Of a stretch of 64,000 nt of DNA, positions 43,507 through 52,104 are shown piece after piece. The position numbers and the translations under genes were made by a program. Source of the stretch: Thermohalobaculum sediminis (GTDB lineage: Bacteria > Pseudomonadota > Alphaproteobacteria > Rhodobacterales > Rhodobacteraceae). Numbering within the stretch: the first letter of the stretch is position 1; every line of letters begins with the position of its first letter. Under the pieces are notes generated by a model, which was not told the DNA's origin, made no database searches, and saw only the letters and a list, made by a program, of their open reading frames with translations. The stretch lies in NCBI RefSeq assembly GCF_023487995.1, contig NZ_JAMFKN010000012.1, positions 1 through 64,000 of the forward strand, in the 5' to 3' direction.

Positions 43507-45009
43507 TCAGGCGCTCTCCCCGGCCCGGCCGCGGAACCGCGCGATGGCGCGCCGCGCGCCGGGCGAGACCGCGAGCGCGCCGGCGCAGCCGGCGATTGCG
43601 GTCCCGGCAACCCATGCAGCGCCCGCGCCAAGCCCGATGCCCGGCGGCAGAAGCACCGCACCCGCCACGATCGCAGGCGCGGCCCCCAGCGCCGGACGCA
43701 GCATCGCCCGCAGCATCCAGCGCCCGGCGGGAATGCCGAGCAGCCGATGCGTCACCCGCGTGAAGAACACGAAGCTGACCCCTTGCACGACGAGCAGCGA
43801 CAGCGCCGGCGCGAGGATGCCCATCCGCTCGATCACCAGCAGCATCATCGCCAAATAGGCCAGCCCTCCCGCCGCCGTGAACCTGAGCGCCGTGACCGAG
43901 TCGCCGGCGGCAAGCTGAACCCCGTGCGGCAGGTGCATCAGGTTGTTCAGCACCGTCGCCGCGACCAGCATGGACAGGACCCAGGGCAGCGCAGTGCTGC
44001 CAGCCGCCTCACCGAGGACCGTGGCCACGATCTCGGGCGAGAAGGCGATCATCGACGCAGCGACCGGAATGATCGCGCAGCCCAGAAGCTGCGTCGCGAC
44101 CAGATAGTCGGCGCGCAGCGCCTCGCGCCGGCCCGCCGCGGTCAGCCCGACGAAATGCGGCAGAAACGCCGCCGCGAAAGGGCCCGTCAGCCGGCCCAAC
44201 CCCGCCGCCACGGTCGAGACCAGCGCATAGGGCCCGTAATCCGGCAGCGGCAGCAGCGCGCTCAAGAGGATCCGGTCGCCATGCGCAAGCGCCGCCCCGA
44301 TCATCGTCGCGCCCGCATCGCCGCCCGCGAAGCGCCATGTCCGCCGCAGGACGCTCCAGTCGGGCCGCGGCGCCCCGGCGCCGGGCATCAGCCGCCATGC
44401 GGTCGCGACCGCCACGACCGCCTCGGCCGAATGCACCGCGATCTGGGCCGCGAGGAAGCTGGGCAGCGACCCGGCATCGAGATGCAGGGCCAGGACGCCC
44501 GCCACGCCGCCCGCCAGCACGAAGCTCATCAGCAGGGCGTTCGACAGTACCTGCCGCTGCATGCCGTTGAGACAGGCATAGGCGAAGTTGCGCACCATCA
44601 TCAGCGGGATCAGGACGGCGATCAGCCCGAGCGCCGAAGCGAGCCCCCCGGCCGGGAGACTGCCGGCGTCGAGCCAATGCGCCGCGATCGCCGGCGCCGC
44701 GCCCGCCAGCGCCGCGCCCAGCCCCAGCCCGACGGCAGCGCTGCACAGTTGCAGCGTCAGGATTGACCGGCGCAGACCCGGCGCCTCCGCGCCCATGGCG
44801 AGTGCCCCGGCGATCAGCCGCCCGGCAGTCCGGCCTGCCCCGAAGTCGAGTGCCGGCAGGATCAGCGTGACGGTGAGCAGAAGCGAGATGACGCCGAACA
44901 CCTCGGCCGGCGCCATCCGCAGGTAGAGGGCGTTGAAGCCGAGTACCGCGGCCATCACGACCAGCCCGCCGACGAGGTTCGCCCCCGTGTTGCCCAGCGC
45001 CTTCAGCAC
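43507..45009 (-). CDS. Polysaccharide flippase (Wzx/MATE-like)
   Basis: The 500-residue protein has about 12-14 membrane segments and the overall pattern of the oligosaccharide flippase family (GNTGANLVGGLVVMAAVLGF at the start, a DRILLSALLPLPDYGPYALV region typical of helix 7). I choose GTG 45009 because GGGGGA lies before it; a longer start at 45069 would add a Cys-rich head and overlap the next gene. It probably moves lipid-linked oligosaccharide units across the inner membrane. It is followed upstream by a GT2 gene on the same strand. Confidence 0.88.
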   Translation of the reverse strand: MLKALGNTGANLVGGLVVMAAVLGFNALYLRMAPAEVFGVISLLLTVTLILPALDFGAGRTAGRLIAGALAMGAEAPGLRRSILTLQLCSAAVGLGLGAALAGAAPAIAAHWLDAGSLPAGGLASALGLIAVLIPLMMVRNFAYACLNGMQRQVLSNALLMSFVLAGGVAGVLALHLDAGSLPSFLAAQIAVHSAEAVVAVATAWRLMPGAGAPRPDWSVLRRTWRFAGGDAGATMIGAALAHGDRILLSALLPLPDYGPYALVSTVAAGLGRLTGPFAAAFLPHFVGLTAAGRREALRADYLVATQLLGCAIIPVAASMIAFSPEIVATVLGEAAGSTALPWVLSMLVAATVLNNLMHLPHGVQLAAGDSVTALRFTAAGGLAYLAMMLLVIERMGILAPALSLLVVQGVSFVFFTRVTHRLLGIPAGRWMLRAMLRPALGAAPAIVAGAVLLPPGIGLGAGAAWVAGTAIAGCAGALAVSPGARRAIARFRGRAGESA

Positions 45010-45031
45010 CGTGCCATCCCCCGCGGCATCC

Positions 45032-45907
45032 TCACGGCCGCAGCCTTCCGCGCAGCATCGAGAGCACAAGGAACAGGCTCTGGTGCAGGTTGACGACGAT
45101 CAGCGACGGCAGCACGCAGACCCGGTGCCGCGGGCCGAGCCGCGCGAGCAACTCGGCCGACATGCGCGCGACCGGCAGCAGGCGGTGCAGCCAGGACCGC
45201 TCCTGCGCGAACAGGTGCCGGTGATACTTTCCCGGCGCCGCCCCCTCGCGGCGCAGCACGATCGAGGCGGACCGCAGATGCCCGCCCATCGCCAGCGTCA
45301 GGGCCGAGACGACCCAGTCGAAGCCGTGGAACGCCCGCCCGGGGATGTAGGCCGCGCGCATCACCCCGGTGCGGTAGAGCCCGTAGAAGCGGGTATTGTC
45401 CGAGGGCCGCAACAGGAATCGCGCGAGACGCAGGCAAGCTGGCCCAGTGATGGCGCCCGAGCCCCGCGCCTCGCGCGTTCGCCCGCCGGCGAACTCGATG
45501 AGCGCGCGCGGCGCGCAGGCGGCCGCCCCCGGCGCGGCCTCGATCATGGCGAGCATCTCGGCCACGGCGTGCGGCGCCACCCGGTCGTCGGCGGCGGCGA
45601 ACATGAAATACGGCCCCCGCGCGGCCCGCAGCACGGCCTCGAAGTTCGCGACCGGCCCGAGGTTGCGCGGCTGGCGCAGCACCCGCACACGCAGGTCGCG
45701 CCGCGCCACCGCCTCGCAGATCGCCAACGTCGCGTCGGTCGAGGCGTTGTCCGAGATGACGAGTTCGATGTCGGCGAAGGACTGGCCGAGGATCGCCGCA
45801 ATCGCCACCCCGATCGTCGCCTCGCCGTTGAAGACGGGAAGGCCGATCGAGACAGTGGGCGTGTCGGAACGCACGGGCGCCGCCTGCCCGACCGCGTCGG
45901 GCGTCAT
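45032..45907 (-). CDS. Family 2 glycosyltransferase
   Basis: The product shows the GT-A fold: VSIGLPVFNGEATIGVAIAA, LVISDNASTDATLAICEAV and FMFAAADDRVAPHAVAEML (DXD-like AADD). The C-terminal part has weak hydrophobic segments. From ATG 45907 it is 291 residues; the frame is open for another 360 bases upstream, but that part is Arg/Gly-rich and looks non-coding. No clear ribosome-binding site decides the start. It probably adds a sugar to the surface glycan built by this cluster. Confidence 0.87.
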   Translation of the reverse strand: MTPDAVGQAAPVRSDTPTVSIGLPVFNGEATIGVAIAAILGQSFADIELVISDNASTDATLAICEAVARRDLRVRVLRQPRNLGPVANFEAVLRAARGPYFMFAAADDRVAPHAVAEMLAMIEAAPGAAACAPRALIEFAGGRTREARGSGAITGPACLRLARFLLRPSDNTRFYGLYRTGVMRAAYIPGRAFHGFDWVVSALTLAMGGHLRSASIVLRREGAAPGKYHRHLFAQERSWLHRLLPVARMSAELLARLGPRHRVCVLPSLIVVNLHQSLFLVLSMLRGRLRP

Positions 45908-46266
45908 GTAGCCGGGTTCGTGTGGCACTCGGGTCCCGCCGGTCCTGGTTTCCGCTTCCTCGGGTCTGCCCTGTTCCTCGACGGATTTCCAGCCGCTTTC
46001 CATCGCAAAGTCGGGCGGGATTTCGCGCGTCCGGCGACGGGCCGCGGCCTGCGCCTCGCGCAAGAGGGTTGCGCGGTCGCGAGCCGGGATTGGATAGTTC
46101 AAGCCCTGATCGTCGCCTGCGCGACCTGGATCCGACGTCGTGCCGGAGTGCCCATGCGGCACCCAGTACCGGGTCCCGCGCGCCAACCGAGCCGGGGAAC
46201 CCGATGCGACCAGACGCGTGCACCGATCCCTCCCCGCCCCCGGCGGCTCACCCATCCGACAAACCA
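45908..46266. other. Intergenic region between the divergent glycosyltransferase genes
   Basis: About 360 bases without a convincing gene. Both flanking reading frames stay open through it, but neither extension resembles a protein. It presumably holds the divergent promoters; I see no clear boxes. Confidence 0.4.
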
Positions 46267-47364
46267 ATGAAGGTCGTCGTCGTCGGCCCGGTTAGTCCCT
46301 ATCGCAGCGGCATCGCCCGGCATACCACGGCGCTCGCCTCGGCACTGGCCGCCCGAACGGGAGTCGAGCTCTCCGTCGTGTCGTTCGCGCGCCAGTATCC
46401 GGCGCTGCTCTACCCCGGAAGCGACGAGCGGGACCCGCAGGGGCAAGCTCCGGCGGGGATCGACGTTGCATTCCAGCTCGATGCGCTCAACCCGTTCAAC
46501 TGGCACCGGGTCGCGCGAGATATCATCCTAAAGAGGCCCGACCTCGTCATCCTGCCGGCCTGGACCTGCTTCGTCGCGCCCGCCCTTGGCAGCGTAGCGC
46601 GCCTTCTGCGCCGTGCCGGCGTTCCCGTCGCGATGATCGTCCACAACGCCGAGGACCATGAAAAGGCGGCATGGAAGACGGCCCTAACGCGCTTTCAGCT
46701 TGCTCAGGCCAGCCGCTTCGTGACGCACAACGCATCGATCCTCGCGGACCTCTCGCGGCTGGCGCCGGGCACTCCGGCGAGAACGTTTCCGCATCCGTTG
46801 TACGACACGTATCCGAAGCCGAAAGGGACACTGCCGCGCGAGCGCGGCCTCGAGCTTCTGTTCTTCGGCATCGTCCGTCCCTACAAGGGGCTGGACATCG
46901 CCCTCAGGGCGCTCAAGCTCGCAGGGCTTCGGGACGTGAGGCTGGCCGTCGTCGGCGAGTTCTGGAACGGACGCGCCGACACGGACCGGCTTATTGCCGA
47001 CCTCGACCTCGCCGACCACGTGGAGCTGGTGCCGCGCTACGTCCCGGACGAGGAGGCCGCCGAGTACTTCGCACGCTGTGATGCCGTCGTCGCGCCCTAC
47101 CGGACTGCAACGGGGTCCGGCGTCGTCGCCCTTGCGCAATGGTACGAGCGGCCAGTCATCGCGAGCGACGTTCCCGGCCTTGCCGCCTCGGTCGACGATG
47201 GCGTGACCGGGTGGCTGTTCACTGCCGGAAGTGCCGAAGCCCTGGCCGAGACGATCGCGCGGCGCGCCTCGCGCGATGCCGCGGCGGCGATGCATCCGGG
47301 GATCGCGGAACTTCGTGCGCGGTGCACATGGCACGGACTGGCGGACGCGCTGCTGGCGCCGTGA
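46267..47364 (+). CDS. Family 1 / GT4-like glycosyltransferase
   Basis: The 365-residue protein has the GT-B fold: MKVVVVGPVSPYRSGIARHT at the N-terminus with the Gly loop, LLFFGIVRPYKGLDIALRAL near 200 and the donor-binding EX7E-like region YRTATGSGVVALAQWYERPV near 280. It probably transfers a hexose during surface-glycan assembly. The start is placed at ATG 46267 because the family motif begins there; an upstream in-frame ATG at 46204 is possible. No ribosome-binding site is obvious. The neighbours are a GT2 gene (divergent) and a methyltransferase gene (convergent). Confidence 0.88.
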   Translation: MKVVVVGPVSPYRSGIARHTTALASALAARTGVELSVVSFARQYPALLYPGSDERDPQGQAPAGIDVAFQLDALNPFNWHRVARDIILKRPDLVILPAWTCFVAPALGSVARLLRRAGVPVAMIVHNAEDHEKAAWKTALTRFQLAQASRFVTHNASILADLSRLAPGTPARTFPHPLYDTYPKPKGTLPRERGLELLFFGIVRPYKGLDIALRALKLAGLRDVRLAVVGEFWNGRADTDRLIADLDLADHVELVPRYVPDEEAAEYFARCDAVVAPYRTATGSGVVALAQWYERPVIASDVPGLAASVDDGVTGWLFTAGSAEALAETIARRASRDAAAAMHPGIAELRARCTWHGLADALLAP

Positions 47365-47438
47365 CGCGGCATCGCGCGCACGGCCCTGCCCGCGCGCCGT
47401 TCCTCCGGGCGTCGGAACCCGCGGGCCGCGTGCGCGCG

Positions 47439-47996
47439 TCACGGTTTCTGAAGGATCGCCAGCTGATTGCAGCCGAACTGGAACGTCCGGTGCGACTTCA
47501 GCACAAGCCCTATCTCGTGCGCGAAGATCTCGAGCCGCCTGCGGTTGAAGATGGCGATGTGATCATCGCCCGCGGCCCTGCTGAACAGGCCCAGCGCAAC
47601 GCCTACGGGATGCACGATGTCGTTGCCGAACGGGGTTGGTGTCGTCACGAGCACGACCCCTCCCGGCTTGAGGGCGCGGGCCAGCGATTGACCCACGGAC
47701 TTGAGGTTGAAGATGTGCTCGATCACGGCCATCATGACGACGGTATCGAACTCGCTCTCGAAGCCCAGCGGTTCATCATCGATGTTGATGACGCGAAAGT
47801 CGCAGTCCCGGTGCTTCTGCCGCGCGGTCTGGATGGCGTCTGCATCGAGATCGACGCCGGCGTAGCGCGAGATCTGCGGCCTCAGCATGTCGTAGAGCTG
47901 CCCATGCTGGCAGCCGATATCGAGAACGCTTCCCCTGACATGCCTCGAGACCACAGCCTGTCTCGCGCGGGAAAGATAGGGCGACAATATCGACAT
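47439..47996 (-). CDS. Class I SAM-dependent methyltransferase
   Basis: The 185-residue product (start ATG 47996) shows motif I VLDIGCQHGQLYDML, the acidic residue after strand 2 (AGVDLDADAI), and the post-I motif MAVIEHIFNLKSVGQSLARA with ALKPGGVVLVTTP. It belongs with the small methyltransferase_11/23 proteins found in glycan clusters and may methylate a sugar or lipid-linked intermediate. An ATG at 48086 would add 30 residues without motif content. GC is somewhat lower than in neighbouring core genes. Confidence 0.87.
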   Translation of the reverse strand: MSILSPYLSRARQAVVSRHVRGSVLDIGCQHGQLYDMLRPQISRYAGVDLDADAIQTARQKHRDCDFRVINIDDEPLGFESEFDTVVMMAVIEHIFNLKSVGQSLARALKPGGVVLVTTPTPFGNDIVHPVGVALGLFSRAAGDDHIAIFNRRRLEIFAHEIGLVLKSHRTFQFGCNQLAILQKP

Positions 47997-48156
47997 CGAA
48001 TGCTCTCGCCCGTCGCTGGAGGGAATTATGCGCGTCCCGTCGCAATTCCGAAGAACCTTACAAGGGCGCAGCGGGTTTGGGAACACGCAGGGGCCGGGAG
48101 CCCGACTGCAGATACCGCAACAGATCGAGCGCCCTGCACCCCGCCAAGTGTGCCGC

Positions 48157-49149
48157 TCAGCTTGTGCCGCCCGGCACGATCTCTCCGTCGAGGGTCACGC
48201 GGGGCGGCGCGGGCACGTCGTCCGCAGCGGCGATCCAGGCGGCGGCGGCGCGGCCGATCTCGAAGCGGGGCGAGCGGAAGGTGGTGAGCGGGATGGGCAG
48301 CGCCTCGCCCAGTTCGAGGCCGTTGAAGCCTGCGAGCGCGACGCCGCCGGGCACCTCGACGCCGTGCGCGAGGCAGTGCATCAGCCCGCCCGCCGCCATG
48401 TCATCGTTCGAGAAGAAGATCGCGTCGATCCGCTCGCCGCAGGCCAGCAGATCGGCCGTCAGCCGCCGGCCCAGCAGCATCGAGGAGCGCTCGGCCGGGG
48501 CAAGCTCGCGCACCACCCGCGCCCCCGCGTCGCGGACCGCCTCAATGAAGCCGTCGCGGCGCTTTCGGGCGCGCAGGTCGTGGTCGAGGAAGGCCCCGGC
48601 ATAGCCGAAGCGGCGGTAGCCCCTTGCCAGCAGATGCCGCGCCATCTCGGCGCCCACGGCCCGGTGCGAGAGGCCGAAGCACGCGGCGACCGGCGTGCCG
48701 TCGGTGTCCATGATCTCGGCCACCCGCGCGCCGCAGCCGGCCAGAAGGCGGCGCGTGCCATCGCTGTGCTCGAGCCCGGTCACGATCATCCCCGCGGGGC
48801 GCCAGCTCAGCAGTTCGCGCACCACCCGTTCCTCGGTCTCGGCACAATACTCGGTCACGCCGAAGACGGGCGTCATGCCACCGGGCTCGAGCCCCTGCCC
48901 GATGCCGGCGAGGACCTCGGGAAAGACCGCGTTGAACAGCGTCGGCAGGACGACGGCGACGAGGGGGGTGCGCTCGCTCGCCAATGCGCCGGCGAGGCGG
49001 TTCGGCGTGTAGCCGACTGCCGCCGCCGCGGCCTCGACCTGCCGGCGCGTCTCGTCCGAGACGTAGCCCCGGCCGCTGATCGCGCGCGAGACCGTCATCT
49101 CGCTGACCCCGGCGAGGCGCGCGACATCGGCGAGTGTGGGACTGCTCAC
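48157..49149 (-). CDS. LacI-family transcriptional regulator of the threonate operon
   Basis: The 330-residue protein starts at GTG 49149. The N-terminal helix-turn-helix and hinge (TLADVARLAGVSEMTVSRAI and GYTPNRLAGALASERT) are classical for LacI/GalR members, followed by the periplasmic-binding-protein-like domain (PLVAVVLPTLFNAVFPEVLA to the end). It resembles the GntR-type subgroup that responds to sugar acids. It is divergent from ltnD, and two operator-like dyads lie in between, so it very probably represses the L-threonate operon and is released by threonate or an intermediate. Confidence 0.93.
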   Translation of the reverse strand: MSSPTLADVARLAGVSEMTVSRAISGRGYVSDETRRQVEAAAAAVGYTPNRLAGALASERTPLVAVVLPTLFNAVFPEVLAGIGQGLEPGGMTPVFGVTEYCAETEERVVRELLSWRPAGMIVTGLEHSDGTRRLLAGCGARVAEIMDTDGTPVAACFGLSHRAVGAEMARHLLARGYRRFGYAGAFLDHDLRARKRRDGFIEAVRDAGARVVRELAPAERSSMLLGRRLTADLLACGERIDAIFFSNDDMAAGGLMHCLAHGVEVPGGVALAGFNGLELGEALPIPLTTFRSPRFEIGRAAAAWIAAADDVPAPPRVTLDGEIVPGGTS

Positions 49150-49211
49150 CCTCTCAAGCCCTTGCCCTTCCTGCAGGAACCGCAACCGGCACGGTTGGCG
49201 GAGTGACCGAT

Positions 49212-49227
49212 ATGTTAGCGTAAACAT
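49212..49227. promoter_or_regulatory. LacI-type operator O1
   Basis: ATGTTAGCGTAAACAT is an imperfect dyad of two 8-base halves with the central CG of LacI/GalR sites. It lies 30 bases (centre to centre) from O2, near three helical turns, so two repressor dimers could sit on the same face. Confidence 0.6.
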
Positions 49228-49234
49228 AAATCGA

Positions 49235-49263
49235 TTGACAAGTGATAGCGCTAACACAATCAT
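49235..49263 (+). promoter_or_regulatory. Promoter of the threonate operon
   Basis: A perfect -35 box TTGACA lies at 49235-49240; after a 17-base spacer, AATCAT at 49258-49263 matches four of six -10 positions. The operator O2 fills the spacer, so repressor binding would exclude RNA polymerase. The ltnD start follows 54 bases after the -10 box. Confidence 0.6.
49242..49257. promoter_or_regulatory. LacI-type operator O2
   Basis: GTGATAGCGCTAACAC is a dyad with 7 of 8 half-site positions matching around the central AGCGCT. It coincides with the spacer of the ltnD promoter. Confidence 0.7.
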
Positions 49264-49316
49264 TCGACGCGCCGGGGCCGCCCGGCCGCGCCACCACGCA
49301 TGGGAGGGATTGCCGC

Positions 49317-50207
49317 ATGGAAGCTGTTCTGGTCGGTCTTGGCTCGATGGGCTTCGGCATGGCCTGCTCGCTCATCCGCGCGGGCATTCCGACGCTTGGC
49401 GTCGACATCAGCCCCGCGCGGGAGGCGGCGCTGCGCGAGCGCGGCGGCGCCGGCGGGCCGCGCGAGGCGGCCATCGCCGCGGCCGATGCGGTCGTGATCG
49501 TCGTGGTCAACGCCGCGCAGTCCGACGCGGTCCTGTTCGGCGAGGGCGGCATCGCCGCGGGGATGAAGCCGGGCGCCGTGGTGGTCAACTGCACGACCGT
49601 CCCGCCCGACCACGCGCGGGCGAGCGCGTCGCGGCTGGCGGCGCGCGGCATCCACTACCTCGACGCCCCGATCTCGGGTGGCGCGGCACGGGCGGCGGCG
49701 GGGCGGCTCGGCGTCATGGCCTCGGGCACGGAGGCCGCCTTCGCGGCAGCGCGGCCCGCGCTCGACGCGATGGCCGAGACGGTGTTCGAGCTGGGCGACG
49801 AGGCCGGCGCGGGCTCGGCGATGAAGGCGGTCAACCAGCTTCTGGCCGGCGTCCACATCGCGGCCGCAGCCGAGGCCATCACCTTCGGCATGAAGCTGGG
49901 CCTCGACCCGGCGCGAACGGTCGAGGTCATCTCGAAATGCGCGGGCACCTCGTGGATGTTCGAGAACCGCGGGCCGCACATCGCGCGCGGCGACTACACG
50001 CCCCATTCGGCGGTCGACATCTTCGTGAAGGACCTTGGCATCGTGTCGGACATTGCGCGCGCCGCGCGCTTCTCGGCGCCGGTCGCCTCGGCGGCGCTGC
50101 AACAGTTCCTCGCGGCCTCGGGGGCGGGCCATGGCGCCGAGGACGACGCCGCGGTCGCCAAGGTCTATGCCCGGAACGCGGGCCTCGAACTGCCGGGAGG
50201 GGGGTGA
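49317..50207 (+). CDS. ltnD: L-threonate dehydrogenase
   Basis: The 296-residue protein is a beta-hydroxyacid dehydrogenase: GLGSMGFGMA (NAD motif), DAPISGGAARAAAG (substrate loop) and catalytic Lys170 in GSAMKAVNQLLAG. In operons with otnI, otnK and otnC this family member oxidises L-threonate to 2-oxo-tetronate. The start is ATG 49317 behind GGGAGGGA, and the gene is the first of four with overlapping ends. The related D-erythronate pathway uses a different (SDR) dehydrogenase, so L-threonate is favoured. Confidence 0.92.
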   Translation: MEAVLVGLGSMGFGMACSLIRAGIPTLGVDISPAREAALRERGGAGGPREAAIAAADAVVIVVVNAAQSDAVLFGEGGIAAGMKPGAVVVNCTTVPPDHARASASRLAARGIHYLDAPISGGAARAAAGRLGVMASGTEAAFAAARPALDAMAETVFELGDEAGAGSAMKAVNQLLAGVHIAAAAEAITFGMKLGLDPARTVEVISKCAGTSWMFENRGPHIARGDYTPHSAVDIFVKDLGIVSDIARAARFSAPVASAALQQFLAASGAGHGAEDDAAVAKVYARNAGLELPGGG

Positions 50208-51454
50208 TGCTGCTGGGCTGCATCGGCGACGATTTCACCGGCTCGTCGGATCTCGCCAACACGCTGGCCAAGGGTGGCATGCGCGCCGTGCAGTACTGCG
50301 GCGTCCCGTCGGGGCCGGCGGCGCCGGGCGTCGAGGCAGGCGTGGTCGCGCTGAAGTCGCGCACGATCCCGCCGGCCCAGGCGGTCGCGCAATCTCTGGC
50401 GGCGCTGGAATGGCTGCGCGCGCAAGGGTGCAGGCAGTTCTTCTTCAAGTACTGCTCGACCTTCGATTCGCGGCCCGAGGGGAACATCGGCCCGGTGGCC
50501 GACGCGCTGATCGCGGCACTGGGCACCGACTGCGCGATCGTCTGCCCGGCATTCCCCGCCGCCGGACGCTCGGTCTACCAGGGGCATCTGTTCGTCAATG
50601 ACCGCCTGCTGAGCGAGTCGGGCATGGAGAGCCATCCGCTGACGCCGATGACCGACCCCGACATCCGGCGCTGGCTCGCGCCGCAGACGGTCCACCCCGT
50701 GGGCCATGTCGGGGCGGCCTCGGTGCTGGCGGGCGCGGATGCGATCAGCGCCGCGCTGGCGGGGCAGCGCGCCGCGGGCCGCGTGCTGGTCGTGGTCGAT
50801 GCGATCCGGGACTCGGACCTGATGGCGATCGGCGAGGCCGCACGCGACCTTGCCCTGATCACCGGCGGCTCGGGTGTCGCGCTGGGCCTGCCTGCGAATT
50901 TCCGGCGCGAGGGGCTGATCGCGGGCGCCGGCATGGCCTGGCACGGCATCGGCGGCCCCTGCGCGATCCTGTCGGGCTCGTGCTCGGCCGCCACGCGCGC
51001 GCAGGTCGCCCGCCACGCGCGCCACCACCCGGCAATGGAGATCCGTGCCGAGCGGGTGATGGCGGGCGAGACGACGCCCGAGACGGTGGCCCGCTTCCTG
51101 CTGTCGCACCCGGACGGGCTGCCGCTCGCCTATTCCTCGGCCGATCCCGCGGCCGTGCGGGCGGCGCAGGAGAGCTTCGGGCGCGAGACGGTCGCGGCCG
51201 CGCTCGAGACGCTGCTTGCGCGCACGGCGTCGCTGGTCGTCGCGGCGGGCGTCACCCGCCTCGTCACCGCGGGGGGCGAGACCTCGGGCGCCGTGGTCGA
51301 GGGGCTGGGGCTCGACGCGCTGGAGATCGGGCCCGAGATCGACCCCGGCGTCCCCGCCCTCAGGGCCGGCGGGCTGGCGCTCGCGCTCAAGTCCGGCAAT
51401 TTCGGCGCCGAGGACTTCTTCGAGAAGGCCGCCCGCATGCTGGAGGCCGCATGA
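50207..51454 (+). CDS. otnK: 3-oxo-tetronate kinase (DUF1537 four-carbon acid sugar kinase)
   Basis: The 415-residue protein belongs to the DUF1537 kinase family: N-terminal MLLGCIGDDFTGSSDLANTL, substrate region FKYCSTFDSRPEGNIG, and the C-terminal nucleotide-binding VTAGGETSGAVVEGLGLDAL and ALKSGNFGAEDFF. It phosphorylates 3-oxo-tetronate at C4 with ATP. Its ATG overlaps the ltnD stop, and its own stop overlaps the otnC start. Confidence 0.93.
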   Translation: MLLGCIGDDFTGSSDLANTLAKGGMRAVQYCGVPSGPAAPGVEAGVVALKSRTIPPAQAVAQSLAALEWLRAQGCRQFFFKYCSTFDSRPEGNIGPVADALIAALGTDCAIVCPAFPAAGRSVYQGHLFVNDRLLSESGMESHPLTPMTDPDIRRWLAPQTVHPVGHVGAASVLAGADAISAALAGQRAAGRVLVVVDAIRDSDLMAIGEAARDLALITGGSGVALGLPANFRREGLIAGAGMAWHGIGGPCAILSGSCSAATRAQVARHARHHPAMEIRAERVMAGETTPETVARFLLSHPDGLPLAYSSADPAAVRAAQESFGRETVAAALETLLARTASLVVAAGVTRLVTAGGETSGAVVEGLGLDALEIGPEIDPGVPALRAGGLALALKSGNFGAEDFFEKAARMLEAA

Positions 51455-52104
51455 GCGCCGAGGCGAGGCTGCGCGAGCAGATCTGCGCGCTTGGCGCCTC
51501 GCTGTTCGGGCGCGGGCTGATCTGCGGCGCCTCGGGCAACCTGTCGGCGCGGCTGCCGGATGGGGGGCTGCTGGTCACGCCCACGGGAGCGAGCCTCGGC
51601 CGTCTTGACCCGGCGCGGCTGAGCCGGCTGGACCGGCATGGGCGCCTGCTCGATGGCGATGCGCCGACCAAGGAGATGGCGCTGCACGCGGCCTTCTACG
51701 AGACGCGCGGCGACAAGGCGGGGGCGGTGGCGCATCTGCATTCGACCCACGCGGTCGCCTGGTCGATGCTGCCGGGCACGGACCCCGACTGGCTGCTGCC
51801 GCCGCTCACGGCCTATTCGGTCATGCGGCTGGGCCGCGTCCGGCTGCTGCCCTATTTCCGTCCCGGCGACCCGGCGATGGGCGAGGCGGTGCGCAGCCTC
51901 GCCGGACGGCGCTCGGCGGTGGTGCTGGCCAATCACGGGCCGGTGGTCGCGGGCGCGGACCTCGAGGCGGCGGTGAACGCGATCGAGGAGCTCGAGGAGA
52001 CCGCGCGCCTTGCCCTCCTGACCCGCTCGACCGGTGCGGTCGGGCTGAACGAGGCCCAGATCCGCGACCTCGTCGCGACCTTTGGACTGGAGTGGGACGC
52101 ATGA
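51451..52104 (+). CDS. otnC: 3-oxo-tetronate 4-phosphate decarboxylase (class II aldolase fold)
   Basis: The 217-residue protein has the class II aldolase/adducin fold with GASGNLSARLPDGGLLVTPTG, catalytic Glu in PTKEMALH and the zinc ligands in VAHLHSTHAVAW plus ANHGPVVAG. In this pathway it decarboxylates 3-oxo-tetronate 4-phosphate to dihydroxyacetone phosphate. It overlaps both neighbours by ATGA junctions, so the operon is tightly coupled. Confidence 0.92.
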   Translation: MSAEARLREQICALGASLFGRGLICGASGNLSARLPDGGLLVTPTGASLGRLDPARLSRLDRHGRLLDGDAPTKEMALHAAFYETRGDKAGAVAHLHSTHAVAWSMLPGTDPDWLLPPLTAYSVMRLGRVRLLPYFRPGDPAMGEAVRSLAGRRSAVVLANHGPVVAGADLEAAVNAIEELEETARLALLTRSTGAVGLNEAQIRDLVATFGLEWDA

